Assembly: GCA_016873375.1 (NCBI GenBank)
Contig: VGXJ01000130.1
Span: 1-5,523, forward strand
Source: Phycisphaerae bacterium
Lineage (GTDB): Bacteria; Planctomycetota; Phycisphaerae; Phycisphaerales; SM1A02
DNA length: 5,523 bases
Direction of reading: 5' to 3'
Positions 1-5,324 of this stretch are shown here, piece after piece (position 1 is the stretch's first letter; each line of letters opens with the position of its first letter). Under the pieces are notes generated by a model. That model made no database searches. It was not told the origin of the DNA and worked only from the letters and a program-made list of their open reading frames with translations. The position numbers and the translations under genes were made by a program.

Positions 1-364
1 TCACGAATCGGTCGCCGGGGACCACTTGACCTCGGAACGAAACATCGTCGCAGCGGATGAAGCCGAGGAATCCTGCAGGCTTTCGGGTGCGCTTGTGGGT
101 GTAACTGCAGAGTTGCGCCGCGGTCTCAATCATCATGACCCCGGGAAACAGGGGCCGCCCGGGGATGTGGCCAGCACACCAGAACTCATCCGCCCGGACA
201 TCCTTGTAACCCACCGACGAGAGCCCGTCTTCGCTGATCCAGCAGACTCGGTCAACCATCCGCATGCTGCCGGATTGGGGCAGGAGGGCGTCGATAGGGA
301 AGTCCCCTGATGCGTCGGCGCCCAAGTCCACGGTCGAAATGTCGATAATTGGCGCGTTTGCCAC
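1..364 (-). CDS. FabZ-like 3-hydroxyacyl-ACP dehydratase (hotdog fold), 3' end cut by window edge
   Basis: Probable dehydration of (3R)-3-hydroxyacyl-ACP to trans-2-enoyl-ACP in cytosolic type II fatty-acid (or related acyl chain) synthesis. 121 residues are visible. The FabZ catalytic block is clear: GHIPGRPLFPGVMMIE at residues 65-80, with H66 and E80 spaced 14 apart as in the FabZ His/Glu pair. It is followed by AAQL, and VVPGD near 114-118 matches the FabZ 'VxPGD' strand. FabZ proteins are about 150 residues, so roughly 30-50 residues lie outside the window. Start: an in-frame TAG lies seven codons upstream of the GTG used here, and the next ATG (residue 34) would remove the conserved 'LLPxxxxMxMVDRV' strand, so GTG is the best start. 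The Shine-Dalgarno is weak (GCGAG about 7 bases upstream). Oddities: the usual LLPHR is LLPQS here, and there is an N-terminal extension of about 25 residues, so this may be a paralogue rather than the housekeeping FabZ. It is divergent from the histone-like gene. Confidence 0.85.
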   Translation of the reverse strand, partial: MANAPIIDISTVDLGADASGDFPIDALLPQSGSMRMVDRVCWISEDGLSSVGYKDVRADEFWCAGHIPGRPLFPGVMMIETAAQLCSYTHKRTRKPAGFLGFIRCDDVSFRGQVVPGDRFV

Positions 365-472
365 AGAGTTTCTCGCTTTCGGCTACCGACTTGCGGCGGA
401 GAATATCCCAAATGCCCGGATCTGCGTGTAGCCTCCGCCTAGCACCCAGGCAGCCAAACCCAAGGAGACCCC
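365..472. promoter_or_regulatory. Divergent intergenic region between the FabZ-like gene and the H1-like gene
   Basis: The starts of two oppositely oriented genes face each other across 108 bases, so promoters for both must lie here unless the FabZ-like gene is read from elsewhere. I see no convincing sigma-70 pair. A GAATAT at 401-406 could be a -10 for the plus strand, but the matching -35 position (about 378-383, TTCGGC) is poor. No clear operator palindrome is present. Confidence 0.4.
462..467 (+). promoter_or_regulatory. Ribosome binding site of the H1-like gene
   Basis: AAGGAG, a near-perfect anti-Shine-Dalgarno match, sits 5 bases before the ATG. It is the strongest ribosome binding site in the window and fixes the start of the small gene, consistent with an abundantly made protein. 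Confidence 0.85.
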
Positions 473-658
473 ATGATTCACGAGCTCTATGCCAAGTTGG
501 AAAAGCTGATCGCCGACGCCAAGGCCGACCTCGACAAGGCCGCCGGTGGCAACAAGGCGGCTGGCACGCGTGCGCGCAAGCACATGCAGGAAGTCCGTTC
601 GATCGCCGCCGACATCCGCAAGGCGATCCTGGACAACCGCGACAAGCCAACGCCCTGA
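473..658 (+). CDS. Histone H1-like (Hc1 family) small DNA-binding protein
   Basis: A 61-residue, lysine/arginine/alanine-rich, probably all-helical protein likely to bind DNA and help organise the nucleoid. The diagnostic stretch is GNKAAGTRARKHMQEVRS (residues 26-43). It matches the core signature of bacterial Hc1/H1-like proteins known from Bacteroidetes, Chlamydiae and Planctomycetes (typically 'KGNKAAGTRVRKxMQELK'). Residues 1-24 (Leu/Ile/Ala heptad-like spacing with acidic and lysine residues) should form the first helix of a two-helix hairpin. The turn is at GGN, and residues 32-53 form the second helix. The long lysine-rich tail of chlamydial Hc1 is absent, so it is the compact form also found in Bacteroidetes. 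It has its own ribosome binding site and terminator, so it is probably monocistronic and well expressed. The family call rests on recalled motif similarity. DNA binding is inferred from the family. Confidence 0.9.
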   Translation: MIHELYAKLEKLIADAKADLDKAAGGNKAAGTRARKHMQEVRSIAADIRKAILDNRDKPTP

Positions 659-683
659 GCGGCAACGACGGGAATGAACCTCT

Positions 684-720
684 ACCGACGGCGGCCAGTC
701 CGCCGTCGGTTGTCTTTTCT
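684..720 (+). terminator. Rho-independent terminator after the H1-like gene
   Basis: A perfect 11-bp inverted repeat (ACCGACGGCGG, 684-694, and CCGCCGTCGGT, 700-710) encloses the 5-base loop CCAGT. It is followed by the T-rich run TGTCTTTTCT. It starts 25 bases after the stop codon of the H1-like gene. On the minus strand no T-run follows the hairpin, so it should act mainly on plus-strand transcripts. It lies between two convergent genes and may still block read-through from the hydrolase side only weakly. Confidence 0.87.
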
Positions 721-731
721 GGGGAGAAGCC

Positions 732-1298
732 TCAGGTCGGCAGCGGCTGGATCGCCTTGGCAAGGGCCAACATGCCCTTGAACACAGGGCTGGAGGCATC
801 GCCGGCCAGTTCGTACATGGCGCTCAGGCAACCTGACGGGACGCACCCGCTGAGTTCCATGCGCCGCAGGGCGGGCGCGATCTGCTGCGGCTGACCGGCG
901 CTGATCGCGTCGGTCATGACGAATGGGGTTCGCCCTGCCGCCCGAAGGTCCAAGGCCGTCTGCAGCACGCAGACATGCGCTTCGACCCCGCACACGATGA
1001 TGTTTGGGCGAGCGTGGTCCGCCAACCAGGCCTCAAGCGGGGGCAGGACCGCGCTGAAACGCGTCTTTTCGAACCGACAGCTACCGGGTTGGAGTGACTG
1101 GCTGATGTTCGCCACCGTCGGTCCAAGCCCCTTCACATAGTGCTCGCTGAGCGCCACGGGCAACCCGAAGTGCGAGGCGGCGCGCATGAGCAGGGCCGTG
1201 TTGCCAATGATGGCTTCAGCGTTGGCCATGGTCGGCATCAGCCGCTCCTGCAGGTCGATCACGAGCAGGCACGCGTTGTCCGGGGTCAGTCGCTGCAT
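732..1298 (-). CDS. Isochorismatase-family cysteine hydrolase
   Basis: A 188-residue single-domain alpha/beta hydrolase of the isochorismatase-like (cysteine hydrolase) superfamily, presumably cytosolic. The three catalytic positions are all present: D15 in LLVIDLQERL, K78 in FEKTRFS, and C110 in CGVEAHVCVLQTALDL. The wording around these residues (QERLMPTM, SEHYVKGLGPTV, GVEAHVCVLQT) is closest to the ISOC1/ISOC2-like and YcaC-like branch. It differs from true isochorismatases such as EntB, which also carry an aryl carrier domain that is missing here. The real substrate cannot be read from the sequence and no enterobactin-type genes are nearby. Length is normal for the family. Its ATG lies 3 bases after the purB stop, with only a weak GAGAG upstream inside the end of purB, so it is probably translated by coupling as the last gene of the plsY-purB operon. 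Confidence 0.92.
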   Translation of the reverse strand: MQRLTPDNACLLVIDLQERLMPTMANAEAIIGNTALLMRAASHFGLPVALSEHYVKGLGPTVANISQSLQPGSCRFEKTRFSAVLPPLEAWLADHARPNIIVCGVEAHVCVLQTALDLRAAGRTPFVMTDAISAGQPQQIAPALRRMELSGCVPSGCLSAMYELAGDASSPVFKGMLALAKAIQPLPT

Positions 1299-1301
1299 GG
1301 C

Positions 1302-2744
1302 TCAGACTCTCAGGTCGACGGCGCCATCGAGTCGCCCGGCGTAGCGGCGACGGATGCCAGCGACGGTGCAGGAGAGGAAGGCATCGACCTGTTCCGGGGC
1401 CCGACCGACGAACCGCGAGGGATCGGTGATGCCGCCAAGGTCGACCCCCGCGAAGACCGGGTCGCCGGCTAGGCGCTCGAGCAGGTCGTTCTGCTTGCCG
1501 TGCTCCTTCACCTGGGCCGCAGCAGCCACGCTGTGCACTCGGATCCGCTCGTGCGCATCCTGGCGGTCGGCGCCACGCTCGACTGCCGCCATCAGGATGG
1601 CCTCGGTCGCCATGAACGGGAGCTCGGCCATGAGTCGGGCGCGGATCTGGTGCGGATAGACGACCAGCCCATCCACCACATTGCAGACCAGGTCGAGCGC
1701 ACCATCGAGCGCAAGGAACGACTCCGCGATCGAGAGCCGGCGGTTGCTGGAGTCATCGAGCGAGCGCTCGAGCCACTGCACGGCAGCGGTGTCGAGTGCG
1801 TTCTGCGGCATGCTCATCACGAAGCGCGCGAGGCCGCACGCGCGCTCGCAGCGCATCGGATTGCGCTTGTAGGGCATCGCGCTCGAACCGACCTGATCCT
1901 TGTCGAAGGGTTCCTCGAGTTCCTTGAGATTCGCCAGCAGGCGGATGTCGGTGGCGCACTTGTGGATGGCTGCTGCTGCCGCGGCGAGGCTCGAGAGGAC
2001 CTGTGCATCCACCACGCGCGTGTAGGTCTGCCCGCAGACAGGGTGCAGCCGTCCTTCAGGCCACCCCAACAGCTGCGCGAAGCGCCGTTCGAGTGCGTCG
2101 ACCTTCGCAGGATCGTTGCCGCACAGCTGCAGGAAGCTCGCTTGCGTGCCGGTCGCGCCCCGCAGCCCGCGCAGCGCGAGCGTATCGCGGCGGTGCTCGA
2201 GATCAGCAAGGGCTAGGGCGAGGTCGTACGCCCACAGGCACGCGCGCTTGCCCACGGTCACGGGCTGCGCCGGCTGGTAGTGCGTGAAGCCAAGGCAGGG
2301 CAGCGCACGATGGGAGTCGGCGAATCGACCGAGGCGATCGATCGCTCGCGCGAGCTTGACGGCCACCAGATCAAGCGCCTCGCGCATCAGGATCGCGTCA
2401 GCGTTGCAGACCACATCCTGGCTGGTCGCGCCGAGGTGGATGATCGCCCGGGCCTCGGGCGCCGCATCGCCGAGGGTATGCACGTGCGCCATGACGTCAT
2501 GGCGCAGGGCACGCTCGTGCTTCGCGGCGGCGTCGAAATCGATGTCATCCAGGTGCGCGCCGATCGCAGCGACCTGCGCGGACGAGACCGGCAGGCCGAG
2601 CTCGTGCTCCGCCGCGGCGAGTGCGTGCCAGATGCGCCGCCATGTGCTGAACTTGCGCTGCGCGCTGAACAGCGAGCGCATCTCGCGGCTGGCATTGCGT
2701 TCTTCGAGCGGGCTGCGATAGCCGTGGTGCGTGGGTTCGTTCAT
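1302..2744 (-). CDS. purB: Adenylosuccinate lyase, eukaryote-type (PurB/ADSL)
   Basis: A 480-residue cytosolic homotetrameric lyase of the fumarase/aspartase superfamily. It releases fumarate from SAICAR (IMP synthesis) and from adenylosuccinate (AMP synthesis). Landmarks in order: YRSPLEERNAS at 9-19; RHDVMAHVH at 81-89 (H82); HLGATSQD at 103-110; GFTHYQPAQPVTVGKR at 152-167, where H155 corresponds to the catalytic general-acid His; GTQASFLQL at 199-207; and the mobile signature loop GSSAMPYKRNPMR at 286-298, carrying the catalytic serine. The overall wording follows animal ADSL (human enzyme about 484 residues) much more closely than E. coli or Bacillus PurB, with nearly identical stretches such as LRHDVMAHVHT and DIRLLANLKE. 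Start: the ATG overlaps the plsY stop as ATGA and matches the ADSL N-terminus. No Shine-Dalgarno is visible, which supports translational coupling to plsY. The same frame stays open for another 270 codons upstream across plsY, but that part encodes no sensible protein. Confidence 0.97.
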   Translation of the reverse strand: MNEPTHHGYRSPLEERNASREMRSLFSAQRKFSTWRRIWHALAAAEHELGLPVSSAQVAAIGAHLDDIDFDAAAKHERALRHDVMAHVHTLGDAAPEARAIIHLGATSQDVVCNADAILMREALDLVAVKLARAIDRLGRFADSHRALPCLGFTHYQPAQPVTVGKRACLWAYDLALALADLEHRRDTLALRGLRGATGTQASFLQLCGNDPAKVDALERRFAQLLGWPEGRLHPVCGQTYTRVVDAQVLSSLAAAAAAIHKCATDIRLLANLKELEEPFDKDQVGSSAMPYKRNPMRCERACGLARFVMSMPQNALDTAAVQWLERSLDDSSNRRLSIAESFLALDGALDLVCNVVDGLVVYPHQIRARLMAELPFMATEAILMAAVERGADRQDAHERIRVHSVAAAAQVKEHGKQNDLLERLAGDPVFAGVDLGGITDPSRFVGRAPEQVDAFLSCTVAGIRRRYAGRLDGAVDLRV

Positions 2745-3409
2745 CGTGCTGCGGCGGCGGTGCCGCCGATCCTGTTCTCTGTGCCCGCGCGCAGGCGGGC
2801 GATGTTGGAGCGGTGCTTCCAGATGACGAGCGCGCCGAGCGCAGCGTTCACCGTGACCATCGGCCAGATGCCCTCGATCGACCAGCCATCCGCCGTGCGA
2901 GCGTTCCAGGCGAGCGTTGCGACAGGCAGCGCCGCGGCAGCCACGATCGAGGCGAGCGAGACGAAGCGCCAGATGAGCACCGTGATCAACCACAGCGCAA
3001 AGGCCGCCAGCACGGGCACGCCGACCGCCGGCCAGATCGCGCACAGGCCGCCGAAGATTGTGGCCACGCCCTTGCCGCCCTTGAAGCGGATCCATGGGCT
3101 GAACATGTGGCCGAGCATGGCTGCCGCGGCGACCCCGATCCAGGCGAACTGCAGGCCCGGTGCGAGCCCGGCTGCAGGCTTGCCCCAGAGTCCCTCCTGC
3201 GTGCCAGCGATGGCCACCGGCACGAAGCCCTTCATGAAGTCGAGCCCGAAGCAGAGGAAACCCCAGGCGCGGCCCAGCACGCGGCCCACGTTGGTCGCTC
3301 CCGGGTTGCGACTGCCTTCCTGCATGATGTCGCGACCGTGCGCGCGCGCAATCAGCACGCCGAAGGGCACGCTTCCGCAGACGAAGGCCATCAGAGCCAT
3401 CAAGAGCAT
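2741..3409 (-). CDS. plsY: Acyl-phosphate:glycerol-3-phosphate acyltransferase PlsY
   Basis: A 222-residue inner-membrane enzyme that moves the acyl group from acyl-phosphate to the sn-1 position of glycerol-3-phosphate, giving lysophosphatidate in the first committed step of phospholipid synthesis. It needs acyl-phosphate from PlsX, which is not in the window. All three PlsY motifs are present: GSRNPGATNVGR (32-43), GHMFSPWIRFKGGKGVAT (100-117) and WKHRSNIARLRAGTENRIG (197-215). Hydrophobic segments fit the family topology: about 2-22, 48-68, 86-104, 115-147 (probably two spans) and 150-168, plus a span near 180-197. Length is slightly above the common 190-210 because of an Ala-rich C-terminal tail and short loop insertions (around 69-86). 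The start ATG has AGGA 7 bases upstream. It is the first gene of the plsY-purB-hydrolase operon, and its stop overlaps the purB start (ATGA). Confidence 0.97.
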   Translation of the reverse strand: MLLMALMAFVCGSVPFGVLIARAHGRDIMQEGSRNPGATNVGRVLGRAWGFLCFGLDFMKGFVPVAIAGTQEGLWGKPAAGLAPGLQFAWIGVAAAAMLGHMFSPWIRFKGGKGVATIFGGLCAIWPAVGVPVLAAFALWLITVLIWRFVSLASIVAAAALPVATLAWNARTADGWSIEGIWPMVTVNAALGALVIWKHRSNIARLRAGTENRIGGTAAAAR

Positions 3410-3524
3410 GGCGTGATCCTACGGCAGCGCGAGTCCTCGCTCGACGTCGCTGGCGCGTCGGGAGCGGCCAGTCACTACCATCGGGCCGTTCCCGAACACG
3501 TCCGCACGTTTCCGCCATGGACCC
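3410..3524. promoter_or_regulatory. Divergent intergenic region between plsY and the deacetylase gene
   Basis: Transcription must start here in both directions: leftward for plsY-purB-hydrolase and rightward for the deacetylase-glycosyltransferase pair. I cannot identify a convincing -35/-10 pair on either strand. A small inverted repeat, TCGGG-CCGTT-CCCGA (3481-3495), overlaps the nearly palindromic GTTCCCGAAC (3488-3497). It could be a protein-binding site, but repeats this short are expected by chance in GC-rich DNA. No Shine-Dalgarno is visible before the deacetylase ATG. Confidence 0.4.
3417..3421 (-). promoter_or_regulatory. Ribosome binding site of plsY
   Basis: TAGGA on the minus strand ends 7 bases before the plsY ATG. 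It supports that start over the downstream in-frame ATGs at residues 4 and 7. It is the only recognisable Shine-Dalgarno of the three-gene operon, which fits coupled translation of the two later genes. Confidence 0.65.
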
Positions 3525-4226
3525 ATGAATCACCCCCTGATGGGCTACTACCACCGGGTCCAGCCGCGGTCTTCGGACCCGTCGCGGCGAGGGCTCGCGG
3601 TCGACCCCGAGTCACTGCGTCAGCACGCGCGCCTGATTCGCCAGCGGGGTCTTGCTCTTCGTACGGTCTCGGACTCCCTTGACGCAGCAGGACCAGGGGC
3701 GGCGGCACTGAGCTTCGATGACGGCTTTGCGGACAATCTCGAGTACGGGGTAGACGCGCTTGCGTCCGAGGGCGGCGTCGGGACGGTGTACGTCGTGGTG
3801 TCGGCCATTCGCACGGCGGGGGGACCGGCGGGCGAGATGCTCTCGCTGAAGGAGCTTCGTCAACTCGCAGCCGCAGGGTGGGAGATCGGTTCACACTCGG
3901 TCTCGCATCCGCGCTTGCCAGAACTCAGCGAGGCGGATCAGCGCGCACAAGTCCGGGATTCGAAGCGGCAATTGGAGGACCTTCTCGGCGCGGCGGTCCG
4001 CTCGTTCGCCTACCCATATGGGCTCTATTCGCCCGTCACGGTTCGACTCGTCCAAGAGGCCGGTTACGCGAACGCGGTCACGACCGCGAAGCGTGGCGGC
4101 GGGACATCCCGATTCGAGATTCCTCGCTTGAGTTTGGGCGGTTATGGCTTCCGCGCGGTCAAGCAGTCGTTGAAGTTGCGTCTTCGCTTGCTCTTCGAGC
4201 GGCCACCCGCCGTGGCGCCCTCATGA
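3525..4226 (+). CDS. Polysaccharide deacetylase (NodB domain, carbohydrate esterase family 4)
   Basis: A 233-residue protein predicted to remove N- or O-acetyl groups from a sugar, using a metal held by an Asp-His-His triad. NodB motifs appear in order: ALSFDDGFADN (61-71; D65 catalytic base, D66 metal ligand); GSHSVSHP (122-129; H124 and H128 metal ligands); FAYPYGLYS (161-169); and the IPRL region at 199-202, close to the end. The N-terminal PLMGYYHRV (4-12) is the usual first strand ('lmYHrV') of deacetylases from glycan loci. There is no signal peptide or membrane segment, so it should act in the cytoplasm on a nucleotide- or lipid-linked intermediate rather than on peptidoglycan or exported polymer. 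The C-terminus is basic (KLRLRLLFERPP). Start: this ATG lacks a Shine-Dalgarno. The only nearby in-frame alternative is ATG at residue 6, which would cut into the first strand. Its stop overlaps the glycosyltransferase start by ATGA, so the two are likely made together. Confidence 0.92.
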   Translation: MNHPLMGYYHRVQPRSSDPSRRGLAVDPESLRQHARLIRQRGLALRTVSDSLDAAGPGAAALSFDDGFADNLEYGVDALASEGGVGTVYVVVSAIRTAGGPAGEMLSLKELRQLAAAGWEIGSHSVSHPRLPELSEADQRAQVRDSKRQLEDLLGAAVRSFAYPYGLYSPVTVRLVQEAGYANAVTTAKRGGGTSRFEIPRLSLGGYGFRAVKQSLKLRLRLLFERPPAVAPS

Positions 4227-5311
4227 AGACGCTTGAACCTGAGGTCATCGTCACCTGCCTCAAGCGGAGGTTCTCCGGCGTCTCGGCGACCATCGATGTG
4301 TTGCTTGCACCGCTCGGCGCGCGCGTGGGGCTGGGCTACCTCGGCGTGTCATTGCCGGTCATGTCAGCCGCGACCGGCGCACCCCGCCTTCGACGCCTCA
4401 GTCTGTTGGAAGCCATCGGCCTCTCGCGTCGACGCCTCCCTGACGGTCGCCGACGGATCTGGCACGTGCGGCGCAATGCAGAGATGCTGCTCGCGCTGGT
4501 CGTGCGTGACGTGCTGCGCTGTCCCGTCAGCGTGGTGTTCACCTCCGCGGGTATTCGCCGCCACTCGTTCTTTCCGCGCCTGCTCATCGCGCGGATGGAC
4601 GCAGTCATCGCCACATCGCCGGCGGCCGCCGCGCTCGTCCCAAACGTCGCCGCGGTGGTCGGTCACGGCGTCGACGTGCAGCGGTTCCACCCTCAGGGTT
4701 CACCACTCGAAGCGTGGGCCTCGAGCGGACTGCCGGGCAAGATCGGCGTGGGGATCTTCGGGCGAGTGCGACACGAGAAGGGAGTTCATCTCTTCGTCGA
4801 GGCGTTGCTGCCGCTGATGGCGCAACACCCCGACGTCACGGCCGTATTGGTCGGTCTGTGCAAGCCGGCTGACGCAGCGTTTGTCGACGGACTGCGACGT
4901 CAGATCGATGCGGCCGGCCTGTCGGAGCGCTTCATCTGGACCGGAGAGCGGCCGTTCGATGAGATGCCGACCTGGCACCGCCGCATGTTGGTCACCGTAG
5001 CGTGTCCGCTGTACGAGGGCTTCGGACTGACACCGATCGAAGCGATGGCGAGCGGCGCCGCCGTCGTCGCCAGTCGGACCGGCGCATTCGAATCCATGAT
5101 TGTGGATGGCCAGACTGGGCGACTCGTACCCACGGGTGACGTGCGCGCACTCACCGAAGCGCTTGGCAGCATCCTGGCCGACACGTCTGCAGCCGTCGAG
5201 ATGGGGCGTCGCGGTCGCGCGCGTGTCGAGACTCACTTCGCTGCAGATGCGGAGGCGGCGGCGATCGAGGGTGTCTACCGCGATGTGTGGGCGCGTGACG
5301 CGCGCGCTTGA
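4223..5311 (+). CDS. GT4-family glycosyltransferase (GT-B fold), LpcC-like
   Basis: A 362-residue retaining GT-B glycosyltransferase, probably cytosolic or loosely membrane-associated, that transfers a sugar from a nucleotide donor to a growing glycan. The C-terminal Rossmann domain shows FGRVRHEKGVHLFVEAL (179-195) and the EX7E motif EGFGLTPIE (265-273; E265, E273), followed by AMASGAAVVASRTGAFES and VDGQTGRLVP. The N-terminal acceptor domain has RIWHVRRNAEM (78-88), VVFTSAGIRRHS (104-115) and RMDAVIATS (124-132). Those phrases strongly recall the LpcC-type LPS-core mannosyltransferases of alphaproteobacteria, but from memory only, so neither mannose nor the LPS core can be claimed as certain. 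Start: the ATG overlapping the deacetylase stop (ATGA) fits the family length and N-terminal strand. The frame is open for 115 more codons upstream, but these lie inside the deacetylase gene. No Shine-Dalgarno is seen, so translation is probably coupled. The paired deacetylase may modify its substrate or product. Confidence 0.93.
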   Translation: MKTLEPEVIVTCLKRRFSGVSATIDVLLAPLGARVGLGYLGVSLPVMSAATGAPRLRRLSLLEAIGLSRRRLPDGRRRIWHVRRNAEMLLALVVRDVLRCPVSVVFTSAGIRRHSFFPRLLIARMDAVIATSPAAAALVPNVAAVVGHGVDVQRFHPQGSPLEAWASSGLPGKIGVGIFGRVRHEKGVHLFVEALLPLMAQHPDVTAVLVGLCKPADAAFVDGLRRQIDAAGLSERFIWTGERPFDEMPTWHRRMLVTVACPLYEGFGLTPIEAMASGAAVVASRTGAFESMIVDGQTGRLVPTGDVRALTEALGSILADTSAAVEMGRRGRARVETHFAADAEAAAIEGVYRDVWARDARA

Positions 5312-5324
5312 TCCGTTTCGACCG

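Noticed and set aside
349..894. A 181-codon plus-strand open frame across the H1-like gene, the terminator and the hydrolase end
   Set aside because: It runs in a different frame over a real small gene with its own ribosome binding site, crosses a strong terminator, and encodes an Arg/Pro-rich sequence without motifs.
1500..2216. A 238-codon plus-strand open frame antisense to purB
   Set aside because: It mirrors the purB codon pattern, has no recognisable domain, and would be entirely inside a certain gene.
2755..2768. CGGCGG-TG-CCGCCG inverted repeat just before purB
   Set aside because: It lies in the coding end of plsY, the two-base centre cannot form a good loop, and it follows from GC-rich Ala/Gly codons. 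There is no T-run, so it is not a terminator.
2280..3416. A 378-codon plus-strand open frame antisense to plsY and the start of purB
   Set aside because: Long antisense frames are common opposite GC-rich genes. The translation shows no family motifs, while the minus strand carries two textbook enzymes.
3517..3528. A three-codon mini-ORF (ATG GAC CCA TGA) whose stop overlaps the deacetylase start
   Set aside because: It could look like a coupling leader, but it has no Shine-Dalgarno of its own and such short frames arise easily by chance.
2745..3554. Upstream 270-codon extension of the purB frame (one long open frame of 750 codons)
   Set aside because: It overlaps plsY in another frame, and its translation is Arg/Gly/His-rich low-sense sequence. 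PurB similarity begins exactly at the ATG that overlaps the plsY stop.
3878..4222. Upstream 115-codon extension of the glycosyltransferase frame
   Set aside because: It lies within the well-supported deacetylase gene and has no GT4 similarity. The ATGA-coupled start gives the normal family length.
5291..5324. Possible bidirectional terminator between the convergent glycosyltransferase and right-edge genes
   Set aside because: The GCGCGT/ACGCGC repeats lie inside the coding end with almost no loop and only a short TTT after them. This is not enough to call a terminator.
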